Source of the DNA: Sulfurospirillaceae bacterium
Lineage (GTDB): Bacteria; Campylobacterota; Campylobacteria; Campylobacterales; Sulfurospirillaceae
Assembly: GCA_028684065.1 (NCBI GenBank)
Contig: JAQUGO010000008.1
Coordinates: 83,832-147,831, forward strand
Reading direction: 5' to 3'
DNA: 64,000 bases
Shown: positions 38,458-47,998 of the stretch, piece by piece
Layout of the letters: the number at the start of each line of letters is the position of its first letter
How positions within the stretch are numbered: position 1 is the first letter of the stretch
Notes under the pieces: generated by a model
Told to the model about the DNA's origin: nothing
The model's database searches: none
The model's input: the letters and a program-made list of their open reading frames with translations, nothing else
Program-made: the position numbers and the translations under genes

Positions 38458-38464
38458 GAAACCA

Positions 38465-38490
38465 AGAAGAGGCTTTAAAGAGCCTCTTCT
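38465..38490 (+). terminator. Hairpin after trpB
   Basis: Ten-base perfect arms (AGAAGAGGCT and its complement) with a six-base loop begin eight bases after the trpB stop. No long U run follows on the plus strand. It may serve both trpB and the convergent pentapeptide gene. Confidence 0.6.
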
Positions 38491-38523
38491 AAGTCAAAGA
38501 GCGTTACATGTAGAGAAAAAAAT

Positions 38524-39129
38524 TTAATCTACCAGTATAATTCCCATCGATTCCAGTAGAAAAAGGGCTTCATAGCGTCTGAAAATCGCTCCTTTAAGGT
38601 GATTGAATCGAATATCTATCATTGTGTTTTGAGCGTCCATAAAGTTGACATTTTCTAAATGGGTATTATTAAATAAAGTTCCCTTAAAATTACTGCCACT
38701 TAAATCGGCTTTTTTCAATGTTGCATTGCGGAAATCGACCTCTTTGACGCGACACTCTTTTATCACAAATCCTTCTAAATTTAAACCAAAAAAGTTACTA
38801 TCATCCAAAATACAATCATTAAAAAACAAAGGTTCAGCATTCAGTAGGCTATGCCAGTCGGCTTTTGTCCAATCTATCCCAATCATTTTGCATGAAGTAA
38901 ATTTAACGTTACTCATTTTAGTATTGGCTAATTTTGTTAGACTAAGATTACAGCTTTCAAAACGGCATTCAGTAAACTTGCATGAGGAAAAAAAAGCTTC
39001 ATTAAAGTCGCAGGAAACAAAGGTGCAGTCATCAAATTCTGCCTTGGTGATTGTTAAACCCTGCAGATTAATGCCTTTAAAGGTTTCTGCGAATACATCC
39101 ATAGTATCAGTTATATAGTCTAAGATCAC
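38524..39129 (-). CDS. Pentapeptide-repeat protein
   Basis: The 201-residue protein contains repeated A(N/D)Lxx-like units, for example FDDCTFVSCDFNEAFFSSC and later VDFRNATLKKADLSGSNF, which form a right-handed quadrilateral beta helix. There is no signal peptide or membrane segment. Some members of this fold bind DNA gyrase, but most have no known function, and none can be assigned here. It stands alone, convergent to trpB. Confidence 0.8.
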   Translation of the reverse strand: MILDYITDTMDVFAETFKGINLQGLTITKAEFDDCTFVSCDFNEAFFSSCKFTECRFESCNLSLTKLANTKMSNVKFTSCKMIGIDWTKADWHSLLNAEPLFFNDCILDDSNFFGLNLEGFVIKECRVKEVDFRNATLKKADLSGSNFKGTLFNNTHLENVNFMDAQNTMIDIRFNHLKGAIFRRYEALFLLESMGIILVD

Positions 39130-39195
39130 AATAGAGCCTTTTGGGAATGATTACTTATCCATTTAAATGGAGATTAAAAAGGTAGTAAACTTTTT

Positions 39196-39555
39196 TCATT
39201 TACAGACGAAGGTGATAAGATCAAATTCAATCGTTCCAATACGAGGGTGGCTTAGCCAGTCGGATGGGTTGTTTGCAATGTCTTTGACAGAGCGCGGGCT
39301 GCTCCCCATCATACGTATACTTCGTGTACTACAGTTAATTTCTGAACGTATAAACAATAGGGTGTTGGCCGTTACGCTTTCAAAGACAATACTATAATTG
39401 GTATCGTTTTTTCTAGTTTCCAGCATATAATATTTTGATAAGCTACCATAAGCAGTTTGTGGAATAGGTGTCTCTTTGATAGTATCGACGCCGTAAAGGC
39501 AAAGAGTTAGCGGTATTAAAAGCATTATACAACGTTGTATCAATCGGGTATTCAT
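39196..39555 (-). CDS. Small exported protein of unknown function
   Basis: The 119-residue protein has an N-terminal hydrophobic signal (about residues 8-22, IMLLIPLTLCLYG) and a mature part with two cysteines (Cys75 and Cys118 region) that could form a disulfide. It matches no family I recognise. It has its own short upstream region and no obvious operon partner. Confidence 0.55.
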   Translation of the reverse strand: MNTRLIQRCIMLLIPLTLCLYGVDTIKETPIPQTAYGSLSKYYMLETRKNDTNYSIVFESVTANTLLFIRSEINCSTRSIRMMGSSPRSVKDIANNPSDWLSHPRIGTIEFDLITFVCK

Positions 39556-39697
39556 CGTGACTCTTTTTTAGCTAAATATTTATAAATTATACTATAATCA
39601 CATCATAACATATGTCAAATACAATTTTGTTTTAACCTCTCTTTATAAAAAAAATTGCTAGAATCTTTACTTTAATTTTACACCATGAAAGTAACGT

Positions 39698-40762
39698 ATG
39701 AATCTTCTTGAAAAGTTAGACAATAATGAGCGCTTAAGTTTAGAAGATGGAATAGCTTTATACGAGCTAGACCTCTTTACACTGGGCAAATATGCCAACG
39801 CAAAACGAAGAGCACTCCACCAGAACAAGGCTTTTTTTAATATTAATCGACATATTAATCCCACCAATATTTGCAAAGACATTTGTAAATTTTGCGCTTT
39901 TTCTGCTAACCGTAAAAATCCTAACCCTTACACCATGAGCCACGAAGAGATTTTAAACATTTTAGATCATTCCATTAAAAATGGTATTACTGAAGTGCAT
40001 GTGGTTTCCGCACACAATCCTGATGCTGGATTTGAGTGGTATATGGAGATTTTTTCTAAAATCAAAGCGCGATTTCCTTCTTTACATGTCAAGGCTTTGA
40101 CGGCTGCTGAGATTAACTTTTTAGCGACTCAATATAAACTCAGTTTTGCTGAAGTCATTGATAAAATGATTGAATATGGTGTTGATTCAATGCCAGGAGG
40201 CGGGGCTGAAATTTTTGATGAAAAAGTACGTGATTATATCTGTAAGGGTAAAGTAAGCTCAATAGAATGGTTGCAGATTCACGAATTGTGGCATAAAAGA
40301 GGGCATGAGTCTAATGCGACGATGCTATTTGGACATGTGGAAAGTCGTGAAAATCGAATCGACCATATGCTTCGTTTACGTGCTTTGCAAGATATTACAG
40401 GTGGTTTTAATGCTTTTATTCCTCTTGTATATCAACGTGAGAATAACTATTTGCATGTAGAGAACTTTTTAAGTTCCAATGAAATTTTAAAAACGTATGC
40501 AATTAGCCGCTTGATGCTGGATAATATCGCGCATATTAAAGCATATTGGGCGACATCAACGATTAACTTAGCTTTAGTAGCCCTTGAATATGGCGCTGAT
40601 GACCTCGATGGAACGATTGAAGCTGAAGCGATTCAGTCTGCAGCGGGAGCTAAAAGTGCCCATGGTCTCAAACTTGAAACCTTTTTAGAATTGATAGAAA
40701 CAAGTAATTTTATACCAGTTCAGCGCGATAGTCTTTATAATGAATTACGAATTTACAACTAA
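39698..40762 (+). CDS. mqnE: Aminofutalosine synthase (menaquinone synthesis)
   Basis: The 354-residue radical SAM enzyme has CKDICKFCAF (CxxxCxxC) near residue 57 and the MqnE/MqnC-type motif SMPGGGAEIF near residue 163. It joins the 3-[(1-carboxyvinyl)oxy]benzoate intermediate to SAM-derived adenosine in the futalosine route to menaquinone, the route used by Campylobacterota. MqnC is the main alternative, but length and the PGGGAEIF context fit MqnE better. TAGAAT at 39659-39664 is a plausible -10. The ribosome site is weak (GAAAG). Confidence 0.85.
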   Translation: MNLLEKLDNNERLSLEDGIALYELDLFTLGKYANAKRRALHQNKAFFNINRHINPTNICKDICKFCAFSANRKNPNPYTMSHEEILNILDHSIKNGITEVHVVSAHNPDAGFEWYMEIFSKIKARFPSLHVKALTAAEINFLATQYKLSFAEVIDKMIEYGVDSMPGGGAEIFDEKVRDYICKGKVSSIEWLQIHELWHKRGHESNATMLFGHVESRENRIDHMLRLRALQDITGGFNAFIPLVYQRENNYLHVENFLSSNEILKTYAISRLMLDNIAHIKAYWATSTINLALVALEYGADDLDGTIEAEAIQSAAGAKSAHGLKLETFLELIETSNFIPVQRDSLYNELRIYN

Positions 40763-40784
40763 AATCTTACAAAAAGGATAGACA

Positions 40785-42065
40785 TTGGGTTTTTTTAAAC
40801 TTCAAGAAAATGGTACAAATGTCAAAACTGAGCTAACTGCAGGTTTTACAACATTCTTGACCATGATGTACATCGTTCCTGTTAATGCCATTATTATGAG
40901 CAAAACTGGAATGCCAATGGAGGCTTTAATCACAGCAACAGCTTTGATTACCATCTTCTCAACAGTTCTAAATGGTCTTTGGGCAAATACTCCAATCGCA
41001 ATGAGCGTAGGAATGGGACTTAATGCGTATTTTACATTTGGGTTAGTTTTAGGTATGAAAATACCATGGCAAACCGCTTTAGGTGTTGTATTTCTCTCTG
41101 GTATGCTCTTCTTATTACTCTCATTTACACAACTGCGTGTATGGATTATGAAAAGTGTTCCAACGGATTTAAGACGTGCTATTAGTGCTGGTATTGGTTC
41201 CTTTATCGCTTTTATTGGGCTTAAAAGTATGGGTATGATTATCGCTAATCCAGCTGTTTTGGTAGGTGTTGGTAATTTTAAAAATCCAAATGTGCTTTTG
41301 GGTGTCTTAGGTTTAATTTTGGTATTTGCTTTTTATTCATGGAAAATTAAAGGCGCTTTTATTTTAGCGGTGATTTTAACGTCTGTCATTGCATGGGTTC
41401 TTGGTATTGCTCCGTATCCAACAGGGTTATTTTCATTTCCAGCTTCTCCAAGTTCTATTGTCTTACAATTAGATATCACATCAGCATTTACGTTATCATT
41501 GCTCCCTGTTATCATAACTTTTTTGATTACGGATTTATTTGATTCATTGGGTACGCTTGCTGGTGTTGGATACAGAGCAGGATTGTTTAAAGAAGACGGT
41601 AAAGAGCTCCAAAAAACATTGGAAGTTGATGCAGCAGCAACCGTTGCAGGCTCCCTTCTTGGTGTTTCTACCACAACTAGTTTTATCGAAAGTGCCGCGG
41701 GTGTTGAAGAAGGTGGAAGAACGGGCTTAACTGCTGTGACGACAGGTTTACTTTTCATCTTAACTCTCTTTATGATGCCACTGTTTAAAGCCATCCCTGA
41801 AAATGCAATTTACCCTGTTTTGGTAATGGTAGGTGTTCTCATGTTTAGTGAGCTTTCACATATCAATTTTAAAGATACTGCAACTGCTGTTGCTACATTT
41901 ATGATTGTTATCATGATGCCGCTGACATTTTCCATTACAAATGGTTTAGCATTTGGTCTTATCTCTTATTTGATTATCAAATTAATTAAAAAAGAATTTA
42001 AAGATATTAATTTTGGCATTGTATTCTTGACCTTTGTCAGTTTAATTGTCTTTATTGTGCAATAA
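40785..42065 (+). CDS. Purine permease (NCS2/AzgA family)
   Basis: The 426-residue protein starts at TTG 40785 with AAAAAGGA five bases before. It has about 12-14 membrane segments and the AzgA-type motifs TAGFTTFLTMMYI near the N-terminus and VGMGLNAYFTF. These transporters import adenine, guanine or hypoxanthine. The phosphoribosyltransferase gene follows 10 bases later, so uptake and phosphoribosylation of purines are coupled. Confidence 0.88.
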   Translation: MGFFKLQENGTNVKTELTAGFTTFLTMMYIVPVNAIIMSKTGMPMEALITATALITIFSTVLNGLWANTPIAMSVGMGLNAYFTFGLVLGMKIPWQTALGVVFLSGMLFLLLSFTQLRVWIMKSVPTDLRRAISAGIGSFIAFIGLKSMGMIIANPAVLVGVGNFKNPNVLLGVLGLILVFAFYSWKIKGAFILAVILTSVIAWVLGIAPYPTGLFSFPASPSSIVLQLDITSAFTLSLLPVIITFLITDLFDSLGTLAGVGYRAGLFKEDGKELQKTLEVDAAATVAGSLLGVSTTTSFIESAAGVEEGGRTGLTAVTTGLLFILTLFMMPLFKAIPENAIYPVLVMVGVLMFSELSHINFKDTATAVATFMIVIMMPLTFSITNGLAFGLISYLIIKLIKKEFKDINFGIVFLTFVSLIVFIVQ

Positions 42066-42075
42066 AGGAAGTCAT

Positions 42076-42525
42076 TTGCGTTATTACAGTTATGAAGAAT
42101 TTAAAATAGATGTCAATAAATTGGCAAAAGAGATAAAACCATACAATCCAGATGTCATTCTTGCCATTGCAAGAGGTGGTATGACATTGGGGCATTTCCT
42201 TGCCGAGGCATTAGAAATGCGTGATTTGTATTCCATTAATTCAGTTCATTATGAAGAGTCACGAAAATTGGATACGATTAATATCTTTAATATTCCCGAT
42301 TTAAGTAAAGCAAAACGTGTTATTGTAGTGGATGACATTATTGATAGTGGTGAGACTATGATTGAGATTCAAAAAGTTTTAACTCAAAAATACCCTCATA
42401 TTGAGCTAAAAATAGCTTCCGTTTTTTATAAAGAAAAAGCATTACTCAGACCTGATTTTGCAGCGCGTGAAGCAACAGAATGGATAGAATTCTTCTGGGA
42501 TTTTCAAATTGACAAATATAAATAA
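42076..42525 (+). CDS. Purine (xanthine/hypoxanthine-type) phosphoribosyltransferase
   Basis: The 149-residue protein has the PRPP-binding loop VIVVDDIIDSGETM and the N-terminal VILAIARGGM segment of type I phosphoribosyltransferases. TTG 42076 is chosen because AAAGGA lies seven bases upstream and the frame before it overlaps the permease. It would convert an imported purine base into its nucleotide. The exact base is not certain. A hairpin follows the stop. Confidence 0.85.
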   Translation: MRYYSYEEFKIDVNKLAKEIKPYNPDVILAIARGGMTLGHFLAEALEMRDLYSINSVHYEESRKLDTINIFNIPDLSKAKRVIVVDDIIDSGETMIEIQKVLTQKYPHIELKIASVFYKEKALLRPDFAAREATEWIEFFWDFQIDKYK

Positions 42526-42526
42526 T

Positions 42527-42556
42527 GAAGAGAAGAGGCAAAAGCCTCTCTTCTTC
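42527..42556 (+). terminator. Hairpin after the phosphoribosyltransferase gene
   Basis: Thirteen-base arms (GAAGAGAAGAGGC against GCCTCTCTTCTTC, with one A-C mismatch and one G-U pair) enclose AAAA right after the stop. A U run is missing, so it may be an attenuator between this operon and the MFS gene. Confidence 0.55.
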
Positions 42557-42562
42557 GCTTCG

Positions 42563-43720
42563 TTGAAAAATTTTCAACTTTCTATTATCTATACATGTAC
42601 CATTTTAACATTATGTACACTTTACGCAGTACAACCCATACAGCCGTTATTTGAACAAGAATTTAGTTTAAGTCGTTTTGAAGCGGTTATCTTTACAACA
42701 GTTATCATGCTTCCTTTGGGATTTGCCCCCATTTTTTATGGCTATATTTTAGAAACCCTCTCTTCTAAACGATTTGTTAAAAACGCTGTTTTACTCTTGG
42801 GTTTTTTGGAGCTTTTATTTGCGATGAGTAACAGCTATCCACTTTTATTGGGACTTCGTGCGTTACAAGGGCTTATTATTCCTGCTATCTTAACCTCTTT
42901 AATGAGCTATATCGCCTTTATTACACCTAAAGATAAGGTACAACAAGCGATGGGATACTATATCGGTGCAACTATCTTTGGAGGTTTTATAGGGCGATTG
43001 CTTTCAGGAACACTAAGCGATTTATTTGGGTGGCGCATCTTTTTTGTTCTTTTAGGGATTTCGTTGATTGTGATGTTTTGGCTTTTAGGTTATGTTAGTG
43101 AAGAGGTCAAAGTTGATTTTGTTAAGCCAAAGTTTTCACAAGTTATGCGTGTTTTGCAACAAAAAGTGTTTTTAAATATCTATTTGATGATGTTTACGGT
43201 CTTCTTTGTTTTTCAAGCCATTCTCAATTTTATTCCCTTTCAACTTCAAACACTTAGTGGTGAGATGAGCCATGGGAAAGTGGGCTTGATGTATGCGGGA
43301 TATATCATTGGTTTTGTCATTTCGATACGTATTTTGCCTATTATTCGCTTTTGGGGTGGTGAGGCTAAAACAATCATGGCTGGCTTATTTATCTATCTCG
43401 TAGGAATTCAGGTTTTTTATGCCAATTCTTATATCGTTATGTTTTTAGGCATGTTTGTTTTTTGTGCAGGTTTTTTTATTATCCATGCTACGAGTTCTGG
43501 ATTTATTAGTAAAATGGCTCACGAAAATCGTGCTATTTCCAATGGACTTTACCTCTCCTTTTATTATGCAGGAGGAACTTTTGGGACCTTTGCACCAGGT
43601 GTTTTTTTCCAATACTTGGGTTGGCAAACTTTTTTAATTGTACTCACTCTCTTAGCTTTTTCTACAATTATTTTTGCGAGACAAATTCAAAACTTTACAA
43701 AAAACTCACAGCATCTCTAA
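42563..43720 (+). CDS. MFS transporter (AraJ-like drug or sugar efflux)
   Basis: The 385-residue protein has 12 predicted membrane helices and MFS motifs such as GRLLSGTLSDLFGWR between helices 4-6. The start is uncertain: the frame is open from TTG 42509, but that would pass through the hairpin at 42527-42556, so TTG 42563 (just after it and before the first helix) is preferred. Neither has a good ribosome site. The substrate is unknown. The 3' end overlaps the convergent SCO gene by 15 bases. Confidence 0.75.
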   Translation: MKNFQLSIIYTCTILTLCTLYAVQPIQPLFEQEFSLSRFEAVIFTTVIMLPLGFAPIFYGYILETLSSKRFVKNAVLLLGFLELLFAMSNSYPLLLGLRALQGLIIPAILTSLMSYIAFITPKDKVQQAMGYYIGATIFGGFIGRLLSGTLSDLFGWRIFFVLLGISLIVMFWLLGYVSEEVKVDFVKPKFSQVMRVLQQKVFLNIYLMMFTVFFVFQAILNFIPFQLQTLSGEMSHGKVGLMYAGYIIGFVISIRILPIIRFWGGEAKTIMAGLFIYLVGIQVFYANSYIVMFLGMFVFCAGFFIIHATSSGFISKMAHENRAISNGLYLSFYYAGGTFGTFAPGVFFQYLGWQTFLIVLTLLAFSTIIFARQIQNFTKNSQHL

Positions 43721-44278
43721 AAGAGCTGTGTACACATCATTGGTATTTTGTGGATGAGCGAGCTTATGCGCTAACTTGCCCTTCTTATCCATGATATAGA
43801 TAAAAGAAGTATGCGCCACCGTATACTCTTGCGTAGAATTACTATCATATTCTTTTGCATAGTAAGCACCATAATTTTGGGTTATCTCTTTTAGATACTT
43901 TTCATTGCCAGTTAGTCCAATTGCATAGGAATAAAAGTAGTGTGCATACTCTTTTAAAGCTTTTGGTGTATCCCTATTAGGGTCAACACTAATAAAAATT
44001 AACTGAAAATTTTCTGCTTTGTCTTTAGGTAATTTTGCAAGTGCTGAGGCAATGACACTGAGCGAAGTTGGACAGATATCGGGGCAATACATATATCCAA
44101 AATAGATAATGGGAATTTTCCCTTGAAAATCACTTAATTTGACATGACCTTCGCTTGAGTCAAGTTTAAACGCATAGTGGGCTATCGTTTTTTGCTCTTC
44201 AATGTAAGGTATAATGACAAAAATAGTCAAGGCAATTAACAGAATAGGTGTTAGAATGAACCAAAGAGTTTTACGCAT
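43706..44278 (-). CDS. SCO1/SenC copper chaperone
   Basis: The 190-residue protein has an N-terminal membrane anchor (about 6-25) and a thioredoxin-like domain with CPDIC (Cys65, Cys69) and a later histidine in HTSFIYIMD, the three copper ligands of SCO proteins. SCO proteins deliver copper to the CuA site of cytochrome oxidase. It follows the PCuAC gene by one base and stands next to the oxidase locus. Confidence 0.88.
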   Translation of the reverse strand: MRKTLWFILTPILLIALTIFVIIPYIEEQKTIAHYAFKLDSSEGHVKLSDFQGKIPIIYFGYMYCPDICPTSLSVIASALAKLPKDKAENFQLIFISVDPNRDTPKALKEYAHYFYSYAIGLTGNEKYLKEITQNYGAYYAKEYDSNSTQEYTVAHTSFIYIMDKKGKLAHKLAHPQNTNDVYTALLEML

Positions 44279-44279
44279 C

Positions 44280-44723
44280 TTAATGTTTCATTTCATTCAT
44301 TGCCGATTTAATGGGAAGATGTTTTAATTGGATAACGTCACCATTAGAAAAGAAAAGTGAAAAGTCATTAATAAAATCGTCTACAACAAGAGGTTTCGTT
44401 AACCCTAAAAGCATTACATGTAAGCCTCCAGGTTTGAGCTCAACGGTGGTATTTGCAGGTATTTCTATCGTTGGAATGTGCTGCATCTTCATCATTGCTC
44501 CACTCATTACATGTTCATGGAGTTCGAGTTTTTCTGCACTTGTAGAAACTACTTTTTGCAAATAAACGATTTTATTGCTACTATTTTTTATCTTCATAAA
44601 TGCTGCTGAATTAGGCAATCCTATTGGTACTGCGCGTATATATGCATCTATCACTTCAATTGAGCTTGAGTAAAGAGCAGTAGTAAAAAGAAAAATATAG
44701 ACTGCAAAAGTGTGTTTAAGCAT
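44280..44723 (-). CDS. PCuAC periplasmic copper chaperone
   Basis: The 147-residue exported protein (signal about residues 1-19) has the PCuAC copper motif: HEHVMSGAMMKM followed about 20 residues later by GGLHVMLLGL. PCuAC loads copper together with SCO onto cytochrome oxidases. Its gene and SCO form a minus-strand pair divergent from the oxidase operon, with 173 bases between them that must hold both promoters. Confidence 0.88.
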   Translation of the reverse strand: MLKHTFAVYIFLFTTALYSSSIEVIDAYIRAVPIGLPNSAAFMKIKNSSNKIVYLQKVVSTSAEKLELHEHVMSGAMMKMQHIPTIEIPANTTVELKPGGLHVMLLGLTKPLVVDDFINDFSLFFSNGDVIQLKHLPIKSAMNEMKH

Positions 44724-44856
44724 TGAAATCTCCTTTGTATAAAGTTATCAAATAAGCAGTGTAAAATAAAAGGAGTAAAAAACTCTTTAAAAGTTACAAA
44801 ATATAAACATTTTAAGATTAAAATCAATTATTAAGCATTTCCTTTGAAGTGGATGT

Positions 44857-44862
44857 TATACT
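44857..44862 (+). promoter_or_regulatory. Likely -10 box (TATACT) of the oxidase operon
   Basis: TATACT lies 35 bases before the SCO ATG at 44897 in the only substantial intergenic stretch upstream of the operon. Confidence 0.4.
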
Positions 44863-44896
44863 TCTTGTTAGTATTTTTCGTCAAAAAGGTTACTGT

Positions 44897-45679
44897 ATGA
44901 AGGTTTTTATTATTTTATTTTTTATAATCTTAAATTTCAGTTTTGCTTCAAGTGATAAGATTGGGACGTATGAACGTTTAGGAAACAGCGTGCCAATGGA
45001 TTTGATATTTACAAATGAAAAAGGCGAGACTAAAAGCTTAGGAGAATTTATGGCGGGAAAACCAACCATAATTTCACTTAACTATTTTTCATGCCCCGGT
45101 ATTTGTGGTCCTCAAATTGATGGCATAGTAAGCTCCTTAAATAAAATTCAACTCGTTGAGGGTAAAGATTATAAAGCTTTAACCATTAGTTTTGATAGCA
45201 ATGATACGGCAAAAACAGCGTATGAGAGTAAAAAGAACCATCTGCGTGTTATGCGCAGTGATTTTAATCAAGAAGCATGGAACTTTTTAATTCCAAAGGA
45301 TAAAGCTACTATCGATGCTTTAGCTGCGTCTTTAGGATTTGAATATGAAAAAATCATCAACAAACAAGGCTTTGTAGATTACATCCATCCAGCAGGTCTA
45401 GCCATACTCTCTCCCTCTGGAAGAATAACCCGTTATCTTAATGGCATCCAATATTTGCATTTTGATGTCAAAATGGCTTTATTAGAAGCGATGGAAGAGA
45501 AGGTTCGCCCTACAATTTCCAAAGCACTCGCTTTTTGTTTTTCATTTAACCCTGAAAATAGTAAATACGTTCTTGCAACCAACAAGATTTTTGCAACGAT
45601 TATGATTATTGTGATAGGGAGTTTGTTTATTTATCTATTTATTACTGGAAAAAAACGCAACAAAGGAGACACTTTATGA
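44897..45679 (+). CDS. SCO-like protein with C-terminal membrane anchor
   Basis: The 260-residue protein has a signal peptide (about 1-17), CPGIC (Cys66, Cys70) and a later HPAGLAIL histidine for copper, and a C-terminal helix (about 233-252). ATG 44897 follows AAAAAGGT, and an in-frame codon at 44849 lies on the -10 region. It is the first gene of the oxidase operon and overlaps ctaD by four bases, so it probably metallates this oxidase. The anchor at the C-terminus and not the N-terminus distinguishes it from the SCO at 43706. Confidence 0.88.
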   Translation: MKVFIILFFIILNFSFASSDKIGTYERLGNSVPMDLIFTNEKGETKSLGEFMAGKPTIISLNYFSCPGICGPQIDGIVSSLNKIQLVEGKDYKALTISFDSNDTAKTAYESKKNHLRVMRSDFNQEAWNFLIPKDKATIDALAASLGFEYEKIINKQGFVDYIHPAGLAILSPSGRITRYLNGIQYLHFDVKMALLEAMEEKVRPTISKALAFCFSFNPENSKYVLATNKIFATIMIIVIGSLFIYLFITGKKRNKGDTL

Positions 45680-47346
45680 ATACTTTCTCGCATACAAGCT
45701 TTTACGATAAAACACATACGGTTTTTGGACATCACAACAGTAAGATTTTACAATGGATTTTTAGCATTGATCATAAACGGATTAGTCTTTTATATCTGTT
45801 TGTCATGATGGGATTCTTTTTAGTAGCAGTTTGTTTAGCCTTATCAATGCGACTGGAGCTTTTTAGTCCCGGTCAAGATATTATGAGTCCTGAGCGTTAC
45901 AATCAAGTTTTTACGTTGCATGGTGTGATTATGATTTTTTTATTTATTGTTCCAGGTATTCCTGCCGCACTTGGCAATTTTTTGTTGCCACTGCAAATTG
46001 GGGCGCGTGATGTCTCTTTCCCAAGACTCAATTTGCTTTCATGGTGGGTTTACGTTGCTGGAGCACTCCTCGCTATCTCTTCACTTTTTGTGGGTGATGG
46101 CTTTGCCGATACCGGGTGGACATTTTATGCACCTTACAGCATTAAAACAGGCACGAATGTTGTTTGGGCCTTAGGGGCAGCTTTTATATTGGGATTGGCT
46201 TCTATCTTAACAGGTATTAATTTTGTAGTTACGATTCATCGTCTTCGTGCCCCTGGTATGACATTTTTTAAAATGCCACTTTTTGTATGGGGATTGTACT
46301 CAACCGCATGGATACAAATATTAGCCACTCCGATTGTTGGTATTTCTTTGGTTATGGTTATTTTTGAGCGTGTATTTGGTGTAGGTTTTTTTGACCCAAC
46401 CAAAGGGGGTGATCCTGTTTTGTTTGAACATATGTTTTGGATTTACTCCCATCCAGCGGTGTATTTGATGATTTTACCGGCTTTTGGTATTGCTTCTGAA
46501 ATTATTCCTACATTTTGTCGTAAACCTATTTTTGGGTACCACTCCATTGCTGTTTCTAGCGCAATGATTGCGGGGATTGGTTATTTGGTTTGGGGACACC
46601 ATATGTTTACATCAGGTATTTCTGAGACTATCAAATTGATTTTTTCTGTTTTAACATTTTTTGTAGCTATCCCAACGGGCGTTAAATTTTTTGATTGGAT
46701 TGCGACGATGTATAAGGCTTCAATTGAATTTAAAGCGCCTATGATTTGGGCCGTTGGTACGTTTGTAACGTTTATCATTGGAGGTTTGACGGGGCTTATC
46801 TTAGGAACAGTAGGTGTTGATGTTTATTTTCATGATACCTATTTTGTTGTAGCTCATTTTCATTATACGATGCTTGGTGGTGTTGCTTTTTTAATGTTCG
46901 CAGGATTTCATTATTGGTTCCCTAAAATCACAGGTAGAATGTACAGTGAAAAGCATGCAAAATATGCTTTTTTTACTGTTTTTGTTGGATTTAATCTTTT
47001 ATGGTTTCCTATGTTTTTAGCGGGTGCTTTTGGTATGCCACGACGTTATTTTGATTATCTCCCTGAGTTTGAGATTTATCATAAGTTTTCAGGTATCGGT
47101 GCATTGATTTTTGCGACGGGTATTATTTACATGTTAATAACATTGTATCGTGGTTGGAGATATGGTGAATTAGCTGGCCCAAATCCTTGGAATGCGACAA
47201 CTTTAGAATGGCAGATACCTTCTCCTCCACAATTGGAAAATTTTGGCACGATTCCTTATGTTGATTTTCAACCGTATGAATACATTAATGGTGAACCTGT
47301 TCATAAGATGGATTTAGGTGTAAAGGAGGGAAACAAAGATGCATAA
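45676..47346 (+). CDS. ctaD: Cytochrome c oxidase subunit I, A2-type
   Basis: The 556-residue subunit has 12 helices. Heme a ligands are His82 and His396, the heme a3 ligand is His394, and CuB is held by His259, His308 and His309, with the His-Tyr crosslink pair His259-Tyr263. The helix VI motif is YSHPAV (257-262), where A1 oxidases have xGHPEV. The Tyr-Ser pair replacing the glutamate marks an A2-type proton channel. It reduces oxygen and pumps protons. It overlaps subunit III by eight bases. Confidence 0.95.
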   Translation: MNTFSHTSFYDKTHTVFGHHNSKILQWIFSIDHKRISLLYLFVMMGFFLVAVCLALSMRLELFSPGQDIMSPERYNQVFTLHGVIMIFLFIVPGIPAALGNFLLPLQIGARDVSFPRLNLLSWWVYVAGALLAISSLFVGDGFADTGWTFYAPYSIKTGTNVVWALGAAFILGLASILTGINFVVTIHRLRAPGMTFFKMPLFVWGLYSTAWIQILATPIVGISLVMVIFERVFGVGFFDPTKGGDPVLFEHMFWIYSHPAVYLMILPAFGIASEIIPTFCRKPIFGYHSIAVSSAMIAGIGYLVWGHHMFTSGISETIKLIFSVLTFFVAIPTGVKFFDWIATMYKASIEFKAPMIWAVGTFVTFIIGGLTGLILGTVGVDVYFHDTYFVVAHFHYTMLGGVAFLMFAGFHYWFPKITGRMYSEKHAKYAFFTVFVGFNLLWFPMFLAGAFGMPRRYFDYLPEFEIYHKFSGIGALIFATGIIYMLITLYRGWRYGELAGPNPWNATTLEWQIPSPPQLENFGTIPYVDFQPYEYINGEPVHKMDLGVKEGNKDA

Positions 47347-47989
47347 TCAACCTGAAATTATCTACGATAAACAAGGAAATGCTCATGTGATCGTTGATTA
47401 CAACGATGATTACATTGGAGCAAAGCTTGGTTTTTGGCTCTTCTTATTTACAGAAATGATGATTTTTGGCTCAATGTTTTTAATTTATGCCTTTTACATG
47501 TTCCAGTTTAGCGATACGTTTGTGCAGTATTCTGCCACGCTTAATGTCAAAATGGGTGGCACAAATACATTTATACTGTTAGTGAGTGCATTAACGATGG
47601 GACTATCATTGGTAAGGCTTCGACAAGGTAATGTAGAAGGGGCGAAAAAATTTATTTGGGCGACAATTGTTTTAGCGCTCATCTTTTTAAGTATTAAGTA
47701 TTTTGAATGGTCAGCGGAGATTCACCATGGCATTTACCCAGGTTCTCCTACCCTTAAAAGTATGGGCGATGGTGCTGTGATGTTTTTTGGCCTTTATTTT
47801 GTAATAACAGGTTTACATGGCATTCATATTATCTTAGGTATTGGTGCAATGATATGGGTATTGGGACTTGTTCGTAAGGGAAAAATTACACCTACAAAGT
47901 TTGTTGTATTAGAAAATACAGCGCTGTATTGGGATTTAGTGCACTTGGTATGGGTGTTTGTATTTCCTTTATTTTATTTAATACATTAG
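47339..47989 (+). CDS. ctaE: Cytochrome c oxidase subunit III
   Basis: The 216-residue protein has five to seven helices with the subunit III features EWSAEIHHG and GLHGIHIILG, and YWDLVHLVWVFVFPLFYL at the end. It stabilises subunit I. It is nine bases before subunit IV. Confidence 0.93.
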   Translation: MHNQPEIIYDKQGNAHVIVDYNDDYIGAKLGFWLFLFTEMMIFGSMFLIYAFYMFQFSDTFVQYSATLNVKMGGTNTFILLVSALTMGLSLVRLRQGNVEGAKKFIWATIVLALIFLSIKYFEWSAEIHHGIYPGSPTLKSMGDGAVMFFGLYFVITGLHGIHIILGIGAMIWVLGLVRKGKITPTKFVVLENTALYWDLVHLVWVFVFPLFYLIH

Positions 47990-47998
47990 GAGGGCAAT

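Noticed and set aside
42509..42562. Extended N-terminus of the MFS transporter
   Set aside because: It would run through the hairpin at 42527-42556, overlap the upstream gene and add no recognisable domain.
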